NCBI GenBank assembly: GCA_937893145.1
Contig: CALBJW010000043.1
Span: forward strand, 1 to 8,272
DNA from: an uncultured Prevotellaceae bacterium
GTDB taxonomy: Bacteria; Bacteroidota; Bacteroidia; Bacteroidales; Bacteroidaceae
Direction: 5' to 3'
Length of the DNA: 8,272 bases
The position numbers and the translations under genes are program-made. Positions 1 through 4,973 of this stretch are shown here, one piece after another. Position 1 is the stretch's first letter, and each line of letters begins with the position of its first letter. The notes beneath the pieces are model-generated. The model saw only the letters and a program-made list of their open reading frames with translations. It had not been told where the DNA came from and made no database searches.

Positions 1-1
1 C

Positions 2-1819
2 GAGTCGCTCCAGATGGGGCTTCGCTCCGAAGGCGACCACAACACCCCTCTCGCCTCTATGAAGGCATGGGAGTTTGATGCCGACAATCAGCCTTGGAAC
101 TTCTCCATCCGTGAGGCTGCCGACACCTACGACTACTGCGCAGCATCCCATTCCCTCTATACACCTTCAGGTCAGAGCGACGACTGGATGCTGACACCAC
201 AGATATCCCTTCCTTCGGAGGGTAAGGTAAAGGTGGAGTTCGATGCACAGAGCTACAATCCTAACCGTGTCGATACACTTGAGGTCTATGTTTACGAACA
301 ACCATTCACACTCTCGTACCTTAGTGATGAATGGATGCAGGACATCAAGGCTGATGCCCAACTTGTCTTCAAGGAGATACTTTCTGCAGGCGAATCGCAG
401 GAATACCTGTCGGGCGAGTGGACACATTACACCATCGACCTCACTCCGTGGTTAGGCAAGGACATCTATGTAGCCTTTGTCAATCACAACCGCAACCAGA
501 GCGCCATCTTCATTGATAATGTCATTGTGCAGCGTGAGGTGCCTTACCTGCTTGCTCTCGACTTCGAGGACCGTGTACTCAACAAGACCGAACAAGTCAT
601 CTCAGGCAAGTTCACCGTGAAGAAGTCAGAACCAGTTAGCACCATCACACTCGTTCTTCGTGACAGTGAGGGTGGGGAAGTGTCACGACTTGAATGGAAG
701 GACATCACCTCTTCCGTTAAGGGCCGTCCTATTCCTTTCGCCTTCCCAACTCCGTTGCTTCTCTCTTCGGGCGATATAAATACCTATACTATTGACATCA
801 CACTCGATGACACCCACGACACCTATCGTGGCACGATTTCCGACCTTGCCTTCCTCCCACAGCGCCGTGTAGTGCTTGAGGAGATGACTGGTGTCGGTTG
901 TCCAAACTGTCCTCAGGGGATCGTATCCATCGAGAAGATGCAACAGGCCTTTGGCGATAGCTTCATTCCTATCTCCCTCCATGTCTATACAGGCGACCCT
1001 TACGAATCGGGAATGACACCATACGCACAGTTCTTAGGGCTCAACGCTGCTCCTTCAGCCCGCATCAACCGTACTGGAGGCATCTACTTCCCTATGTATA
1101 GCGATGGCACAGACTTCACCTACACCCGTCCCGAAGAGTCTCTCTGGTATGATGTCGTCTCGAAGGAACTCGACCGCCTTGCCCTTTGTGATGTGAAAGT
1201 AAAGGCAACCGTTGATGACAACAAGGATGTAACCTACACCACCTCAGTGCGATATGCACTTCGCACAGACAATCAGCAGCTTTCCCTCCTTCTCGTTGTG
1301 CTTGAAGATGGACTCACCAACTATCAGTCCAACGCATTTGGACTCATCCCATCTCCAGCCTTAGGAGAGTGGGGGGCAAATGGTTCTCTCTCAGGAGTCG
1401 AAAACAACGGATATGTATATCCTGTCATTCACAACGATGTAGCCCGTGCCGTTATAGGCACCACAATAGGAGGAACCATCGGACTCTTCCCATCGTCCTT
1501 CACCCCTGATAGCACATACACCACCACGCAGCATCTCCCACTCCCAACCACACTCGTCACCCCATCCAACGCACGAGTCGTAGCCCTCATCCTCGACTCC
1601 CAGTCGGGCGAGGTCCTCAATGCTGCCCAGTGTCCTCTCCTCCACGAAGACAGCGAGACATCCGTTTCCGCTCCAGAATCCCCAATCATCAATCATCAAT
1701 CACAAATCCCCAACCATCAATCCCCTGTCTTCACTCTTCAAGGCACAGTCCTTCCTTCCGCCACCCACCTCTCCAGAGGCATCTACATCAAGAACGGAAA
1801 GAAAATTGTAGTGAGATAA
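2..1819 (+). CDS. Secreted cleaved-adhesin / Omp28-like protein with T9SS sorting tail (5' partial)
   Basis: The frame is open to the left edge, so the start and signal peptide lie outside; the ATG at 14 is probably internal. Residues below count from that ATG. Residues about 18-175 resemble a cleaved-adhesin (choice-of-anchor J) beta-sandwich: DDWMLTPQISL near 56-66, EWTHYTIDLTPWLGKDIYVAF near 135-155, and a closing FIDNVIV. Residues about 284-540 resemble the Omp28-related family: VVLEEMTGVGCPNCPQG with CPNC at 296-299, a thioredoxin-like CxxC, then SLHVYTGDPY and AAPSARINR. Residues 555-571 form an Asn/His/Gln/Ser/Pro linker. The last 30 residues (TLQG...LSRGIYIKNGKKIVVR) match type A T9SS C-terminal sorting signals. 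By family this predicts export across the outer membrane and surface attachment or release. The substrate is unknown. A hairpin at 1871-1908 probably ends the transcript. Domain assignment is confident, role is not. Confidence 0.85.
   Translation, partial: ESLQMGLRSEGDHNTPLASMKAWEFDADNQPWNFSIREAADTYDYCAASHSLYTPSGQSDDWMLTPQISLPSEGKVKVEFDAQSYNPNRVDTLEVYVYEQPFTLSYLSDEWMQDIKADAQLVFKEILSAGESQEYLSGEWTHYTIDLTPWLGKDIYVAFVNHNRNQSAIFIDNVIVQREVPYLLALDFEDRVLNKTEQVISGKFTVKKSEPVSTITLVLRDSEGGEVSRLEWKDITSSVKGRPIPFAFPTPLLLSSGDINTYTIDITLDDTHDTYRGTISDLAFLPQRRVVLEEMTGVGCPNCPQGIVSIEKMQQAFGDSFIPISLHVYTGDPYESGMTPYAQFLGLNAAPSARINRTGGIYFPMYSDGTDFTYTRPEESLWYDVVSKELDRLALCDVKVKATVDDNKDVTYTTSVRYALRTDNQQLSLLLVVLEDGLTNYQSNAFGLIPSPALGEWGANGSLSGVENNGYVYPVIHNDVARAVIGTTIGGTIGLFPSSFTPDSTYTTTQHLPLPTTLVTPSNARVVALILDSQSGEVLNAAQCPLLHEDSETSVSAPESPIINHQSQIPNHQSPVFTLQGTVLPSATHLSRGIYIKNGKKIVVR
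1676..1726 (+). repeat. ATCAATC-rich simple repeat inside the coding linker
   Basis: Short units of the form ATCAATC and AATCCCCAA recur in a degenerate tandem across this stretch. They are translated as two INHQS/PNHQSP-like peptides between the Omp28-like domain and the sorting tail. The run ends just before a TTCACTC-TTCA string (1728-1740). The same 13 bases, TCTTCACTCTTCA, recur in the non-coding region at 2118-2130. This suggests simple-sequence DNA has expanded into a tolerant linker. The repeat is seen directly; the origin is inferred. Confidence 0.6.
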
Positions 1820-1870
1820 ATAATCCAACGATAGCGTAGCGACTCAAATATCCTCAAAAGGATACACACA

Positions 1871-1908
1871 AAACGAGCAGAACCCGAATCATCGAGCTCT
1901 GCTCGTTT
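1871..1908 (+). terminator. Hairpin, copy 1 of a 38-bp dispersed element
   Basis: A perfect 11-bp stem (AAACGAGCAGA with TCTGCTCGTTT) lies 51 bases after the stop codon of the first gene. An inner mini-stem CGA/TCG closes on the loop ATCA. The right arm ends in TTT, but the bases beyond are CTCGTATG, so the U-tract is short for a classic intrinsic terminator. Position and structure still suit a 3' end. The sequence is 32/38 identical to the reverse complement of 3859-3896. Confidence 0.65.
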
Positions 1909-1939
1909 CTCGTATGTTGTCTTTTCGTCTTAAATAAAT

Positions 1940-1966
1940 TAAAATCGTTAAATCTGAACGATTTTA
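1940..1966. repeat. 10-bp inverted repeat in A/T-rich DNA
   Basis: TAAAATCGTT (1940-1949) and AACGATTTTA (1957-1966) are perfect inverted copies around the 7-base spacer AAATCTG. It could be a protein-binding site, a weak transcript-end hairpin, or part of a lost element. No adjacent promoter was identified, so no function is assigned. Confidence 0.45.
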
Positions 1967-2081
1967 CATTCTCAAAATATCCTCGATAAGACTTTTCTAC
2001 CGTATTACATGCAACTCGCCAATTATCAATATATGCCACAAACAAATATATGTTTTCGGACAGTCTCCCCCTAAAATGATG

Positions 2082-2133
2082 AAGTGAACAAGAGGACTTA
2101 CTCTACCGGTAGGAAATTCTTCACTCTTCACTT
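2082..2133. repeat. Concentric imperfect palindrome around CTACCGGTAG
   Basis: AAGTGAA (2082-2088) is the inverted copy of TTCACTT (2127-2133). The perfect palindrome CTACCGGTAG (2103-2112) has exactly the same centre, between 2107 and 2108. The bases in between match only at chance level. The right side also carries the tandem heptamers TTCACTC-TTCACTT (2120-2133). This may be a decayed short palindromic element or a coincidence. Confidence 0.35.
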
Positions 2134-2161
2134 GTATGACTAACCTTAAAATCACTCTTCT

Positions 2162-2410
2162 ATGTATCTTATTTCGGTAATCCTTTATTTCATCATCCTT
2201 TGCTCAGCGGTGCGACCGAACCAGACGAGCAGTGCGAAGCAGATAGACCAGTGGCATAGTGCTAAAGACTGGCGTATGATTGGGTATCACTATGTCATTC
2301 ACCGTGATGGTATGGTGGAGACTGGTTGCCCTCTGTGGATGGTGGGAGCTCGTTGTAGGGGGCATAATCGGTTTGCAAGGAAGGCTTGCCCTTGTTATGA
2401 GGTGGAGTGA
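2162..2410 (+). pseudogene. Decayed N-acetylmuramoyl-L-alanine amidase (amidase_2 type) with internal deletion
   Basis: The 82-codon frame resembles small Bacteroidetes zinc amidases (T7-lysozyme/PGRP-like), which cut the MurNAc-L-Ala bond of peptidoglycan and are usually about 150 residues long. Residues 11-70 follow the N-terminal half: IILCSAVRPNQTSS, then IDQWH, GYHYVIHRDG and GARCRGHNR. The frame then jumps at about residue 71 (near base 2372) to KACPCYEVE, which resembles the usual C-terminal end (KACPCFxV). The intervening region, including the GHRD zinc histidine, is absent. The first zinc ligand also appears lost: the expected HCSA reads LCSA (Leu13). The usual GAH reads GAR at residue 64. 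Only the cysteine of CPC remains as a candidate ligand. It should be inactive as an amidase. Such amidases often sit beside HU-like DNA-binding genes in Bacteroidetes; none is seen here. Family alignment is from memory. Confidence 0.7.
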
Positions 2411-2426
2411 AGGTGAGTAAGTTATA

Positions 2427-2460
2427 TAGGGAAAATCCTCATTATTTAGGAGAAATCCCT
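2427..2460. promoter_or_regulatory. Operator-like repeat pair abutting the promoter
   Basis: TAGGGAAAATCC (2427-2438) and TAGGAGAAATCC (2447-2458) are direct copies, 10 of 12 identical, exactly 20 bp apart. Together they also form an interrupted inverted repeat: AGGGA (2428-2432) with TCCCT (2456-2460), and TCCT (2436-2439) with AGGA (2448-2451). The last base is the first T of the -33 element. Two sites about two helical turns apart, touching a promoter, suit a dimeric regulator. No regulator can be named. Confidence 0.45.
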
Positions 2461-2491
2461 TTGGAATGGCAGGGGGGAAGTTGTAAATTTG
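2460..2491 (+). promoter_or_regulatory. Bacteroidetes-type promoter for the fimbrillin-like lipoprotein gene
   Basis: TTTG (2460-2463) and TAAATTTG (2484-2491) match the Bacteroidetes housekeeping-sigma consensus (TTTG, 19-21 bp, TAnnTTTG) with a 20-bp spacer. A start of transcription a few bases after 2491 would leave a leader of roughly 20-30 nt before the ATG at 2521. The upstream TTTG overlaps the repeat pair at 2427-2460. Confidence 0.75.
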
Positions 2492-2520
2492 CTGGTGAAA
2501 AACATTAGTAATATCTAAAA

Positions 2521-3825
2521 ATGGTAGTAATGAAAAGGTACATCTACATGGCTGTGGCTGCGATAGCAGTGCTCAGCAGTTGCTCAAGTGACATCGAATC
2601 AACACAGAATGGGATAGGCAAGCATGTGTACGTATTCACGGCTAAGATGGAGGGCTGTGCAACCCGTGCCACATTCGAAACAAGTGAATCATGTGCTGCA
2701 TGGGAAGTGGGGGATGTGATCAGTGTTGATGGTCATGAATACAAAGCCACTACAGCTGGCACAGAGGCTGAATTCTCAGGCTTGGGTGCTAAAGAAGAAA
2801 CTCATCACGCTTATTTCCCTGCGAGTATCTACAATGGTGGCAATCCTGCACTCCCTGCTGTCCAGACTTATACTGATGGCAAGTTCGATATGCCTATATA
2901 TGCAGAGAGCACAAGCTCTACCCTTGAGTTCAAGAATCTCTGTGCTGTATTGGCAATCAGGGTGACAAGCGATGATATTGCTATGTTGAAGTCAATCAAG
3001 GTGAAGTCGGACAAGAAGATGAACGGTTCGTTTGCTGTGTCGGGCAATAAGGCTGTTGTTGGTGATGATGGCACTAATGAAGTGGTGTTGACAATTGCTA
3101 AAGCTTTGATGCTCAGCGAGGAGGGTACGACCTTCTATATTGCTATCCCAGCGCAGGAGTACCAGTACCTAAACATTTTCCTCTCTGCCGACGGCGAGAC
3201 ATATACTGTGGCAATGGGAACAAAGAATGTAGATGGTCTTGGGGATTTCAAACGCAGCAAGATGTTCGTTATCGACTATGAGACTAATGCGCTGAAGATG
3301 TGGGATGGCAATGTATTTATTGCTGACCGCAACATAGATGCTTCGTCACCTGAGGATGTTGGTGGCTATTACACTTGGGGCGGAACATACAGAAATGGAC
3401 CTGGAATAAAATGGAATGATGATCACAATGCGGGATTTGAAGCACTCTCGGGCGACACTGACACTGCCACTAAGCTTTGGGGCAGTAACTGGCGTATGAT
3501 GACAGAAGATGAGTTTGAAATGTCTGCGGGTAAAGGTTCGCTGTGTATTGGTGGTTGGAGAAATATAGATGGTGTTAAGGGGTACTGGATAAGAAGCGGA
3601 GGTAACAATTATTCTAATTACATTTTCCTTCCTGCAGGGGGCGCATACTATGATTGTTATTTCGCTACTGACCCTTCAGAATTCGGAGTTTATTATCTGT
3701 CGAAACCTCGAGATGATAAAAGTGGTATTGATGGATATGCAGTTTTTATCGGAAAGCGAACATATGATGTAATCACATTCCCTTTTGCTATTTCCGCCTC
3801 TGTCCGTCCGGTGCTTGACGAGTAG
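2521..3825 (+). CDS. Fimbrillin (Mfa-like) lipoprotein with C-terminal FISUMP-like domain
   Basis: The 434-residue protein begins with a lipoprotein signal: a hydrophobic stretch and lipobox LSSC, with the lipidated Cys at 21, followed by SSDIES. The ATG at 2530 (MKRYIY...) is an equally plausible start; 2521 was kept because A-rich sequence precedes it. Residues about 35-250 resemble the fimbrillin-like (Mfa_like) family: ATRATFE, WEVGDVISV, YFPASIYNGG and FKNLCAVLAIRV. Residues about 281-434 resemble the Fibrobacter succinogenes major paralogous (FISUMP) fold: TKLWGSNWRMMTEDEFE, GYWIRS, IFLPAGG and terminal ASVRPVLDE. The common YWSS motif is replaced by YYLSKP. Expected place is the outer membrane, probably surface-exposed, for adhesion or binding; ligand unknown. 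The gene has its own promoter, stands alone, and ends before a strong terminator. The C-terminal part is richer in A/T than the N-terminal part. Confidence 0.8.
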   Translation: MVVMKRYIYMAVAAIAVLSSCSSDIESTQNGIGKHVYVFTAKMEGCATRATFETSESCAAWEVGDVISVDGHEYKATTAGTEAEFSGLGAKEETHHAYFPASIYNGGNPALPAVQTYTDGKFDMPIYAESTSSTLEFKNLCAVLAIRVTSDDIAMLKSIKVKSDKKMNGSFAVSGNKAVVGDDGTNEVVLTIAKALMLSEEGTTFYIAIPAQEYQYLNIFLSADGETYTVAMGTKNVDGLGDFKRSKMFVIDYETNALKMWDGNVFIADRNIDASSPEDVGGYYTWGGTYRNGPGIKWNDDHNAGFEALSGDTDTATKLWGSNWRMMTEDEFEMSAGKGSLCIGGWRNIDGVKGYWIRSGGNNYSNYIFLPAGGAYYDCYFATDPSEFGVYYLSKPRDDKSGIDGYAVFIGKRTYDVITFPFAISASVRPVLDE

Positions 3826-3853
3826 AATGCCCTTCGGGCCAATAGGAAAAACA

Positions 3854-3901
3854 AAATAAAACAAGCAGGACTCGATGACTCGGGTCCTGCTTGTTTTATT
3901 T
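3854..3901. terminator. Bidirectional intrinsic terminator, containing copy 2 of the 38-bp element
   Basis: Bases 3854-3875 pair with 3880-3901 through 22 pairs (one G-U) around the 4-base loop TGAC. On the + strand the stem leads into TTTTATTTATTTC; on the - strand it leads into TTTTATTTTGTTTTTCC, so it can stop transcription from both sides. It serves the lipoprotein gene ending at 3825 and the convergent acetyltransferase gene, whose TAA stop (3900-3902 on the other strand) lies in the stem edge. The 38-bp core (3859-3896) is the inverted relative of 1871-1908. Confidence 0.9.
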
Positions 3902-4970
3902 ATTTCTTGATCAGTCCTTGTGCTTTCACATACGCGAAGCCGAGGGTGGCGATGATGGCATCGAAGATGAGGGCGTAGGTGAGGGAGGCAAGGCGTGGGT
4001 CGATGATGTGGGCGAGGTTGTCGTGGATGAATTCTGGGAAACCACTGTTCCAGGAGATTGGGGCGAATGCTTCGCTCATGATGTAGAGGAGAAAGGCATG
4101 GAGCCCGTAGAACTGGAAGAGTCTGCACCATGTCTGTTTGCCCTTGATGTCGATGATGTAGGTGAGGAGGGCGAGCATGTATGTGGCTATGGCACAGGTG
4201 GTGAGGGTGTAGGATGGCGACCAGATGCGTTTGTTGAGTGGGTACTCGTAGGAGATGAGGTGGCCTATGATGATGAGAAGGGTGGCGAAGACAAAGAGGT
4301 TGACAAGGCGGGTGTTGAGGTCCTTGTCCTTGTCTGTTATCATTCTGCCTACGATGACTCCGAAGAGGGTGTGGGCAAGGGAGGAGATGGTGCCGAGCAG
4401 TCCTTCAGGGTCGATAGGGCTCTTGTGGTAGAGGTGTGCTTCGGACAGGTAGAGACGGTCGAGGATGGCTGCAATGTTTGTGCCGTCCTGTGCGTAACCA
4501 TTGCCGAGTGTGAGGATGAGGGCATAAACGATGAGAAGGGCTGCTGCAATCTTCCAGATGTGTTGTGGCTTCACCCATAGCACGAGGCATGAGGCGATGC
4601 CGTAGCAGATGGCGATGCGTTCAAGCACTCCCCAGAAGCGGATGTTGGCGAGTATGTCCTTCTCACCACATATCCACATGTCCCACGCGTGGAGAAGCAC
4701 TCCGACTGCAAAGAGTTCGATGGTGCGCTTGAGTATCTTGGTGTAGCGCTGTGTGGGGGTGAGTTTTGAGGCACTCTTCATGGCGAGGTGGATGCTCACT
4801 CCGACCATGTAAAGGAAGAATGGAAACACGAGGTCGCAGACGGTGAGTCCGTTCCACTTGGAATGGTCGAGCATCTGGAAGTGGAGTGGACCTGCGCCAT
4901 TGTTTACTATAATCATCACGAAGACGGTGAGTCCACGGAGTACATCGAGGGAAAGAAGACGCTGTTTCAT
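3900..4970 (-). CDS. HGSNAT-like membrane acyltransferase (COG4299 / NagX / DUF5009)
   Basis: The 356-residue protein is strongly hydrophobic, with about ten likely membrane segments, so it belongs in the inner membrane. It resembles human heparan-alpha-glucosaminide N-acetyltransferase, which passes acetyl from cytosolic acetyl-CoA across the membrane to terminal glucosamine. Visible family motifs in order: LLSLDVLRGLTVFVMIIVNN (6-24), H-SKWNGLTVCDLVFPFFLYMVG (36-57), GVLERIAICYG (114-124), DPEGLLGTISS (187-197) and LNKRIWSPSYTL (245-256). His36 lies in the position of the proposed catalytic histidine of the human enzyme. The ATG begins 3 nt after the GH89 stop codon, so translation is probably coupled and the genes co-transcribed. 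The stop overlaps the bidirectional terminator. Family membership is secure; the acetylated substrate (glucosamine or another sugar) is inferred. A transporter-like or other O-acyl role is the alternative. Confidence 0.85.
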   Translation of the reverse strand: MKQRLLSLDVLRGLTVFVMIIVNNGAGPLHFQMLDHSKWNGLTVCDLVFPFFLYMVGVSIHLAMKSASKLTPTQRYTKILKRTIELFAVGVLLHAWDMWICGEKDILANIRFWGVLERIAICYGIASCLVLWVKPQHIWKIAAALLIVYALILTLGNGYAQDGTNIAAILDRLYLSEAHLYHKSPIDPEGLLGTISSLAHTLFGVIVGRMITDKDKDLNTRLVNLFVFATLLIIIGHLISYEYPLNKRIWSPSYTLTTCAIATYMLALLTYIIDIKGKQTWCRLFQFYGLHAFLLYIMSEAFAPISWNSGFPEFIHDNLAHIIDPRLASLTYALIFDAIIATLGFAYVKAQGLIKK

Positions 4971-4973
4971 TAC

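Larger units (their letters stand above)
1820..2161. other. Gene-poor intergenic region with several inverted repeats
   Basis: No convincing gene was found on either strand. The small reverse-strand reading frame at 1854-2045 runs through the hairpin and has no recognisable family. In order, the region holds a 6-bp hairpin (TATCCT-CAAA-AGGATA, 1849-1864), the 38-bp hairpin element (1871-1908), an A/T-rich stretch with a 10-bp inverted repeat (1940-1966), and a concentric imperfect palindrome (2082-2133). No good Bacteroidetes promoter (TTTG / TAnnTTTG pair) was found in it. It looks like an accumulation site of small repeats next to a decayed gene. Confidence 0.55.

Noticed and set aside
1854..2045. 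Reverse-strand 63-codon reading frame
   Set aside because: It runs through the 38-bp hairpin and the 1940-1966 inverted repeat and shows no family resemblance.
2049..2056. TATGTTTT as a -7 promoter element for the amidase remnant
   Set aside because: It lacks the final G, and no TTTG or TTG lies 19-21 bp upstream.
3480..3825. Diversity-generating retroelement target region
   Set aside because: The FISUMP-like fold and A/T-rich end raised the idea, but there is no reverse transcriptase, accessory gene or second similar repeat in the window.
3829..3839. GCCC-TTC-GGGC mini-hairpin after the lipoprotein stop
   Set aside because: Only 4 bp with a 3-base loop and no U-tract; the strong terminator follows directly, so no separate role is claimed.
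3891..4580. Long + strand reading frame (229 codons) opposite the acetyltransferase gene
   Set aside because: It starts in the terminator stem, is Gly/Glu/Val-rich without any recognisable motif, and lies antisense to a gene with clear family motifs. It is a shadow of the codon pattern.
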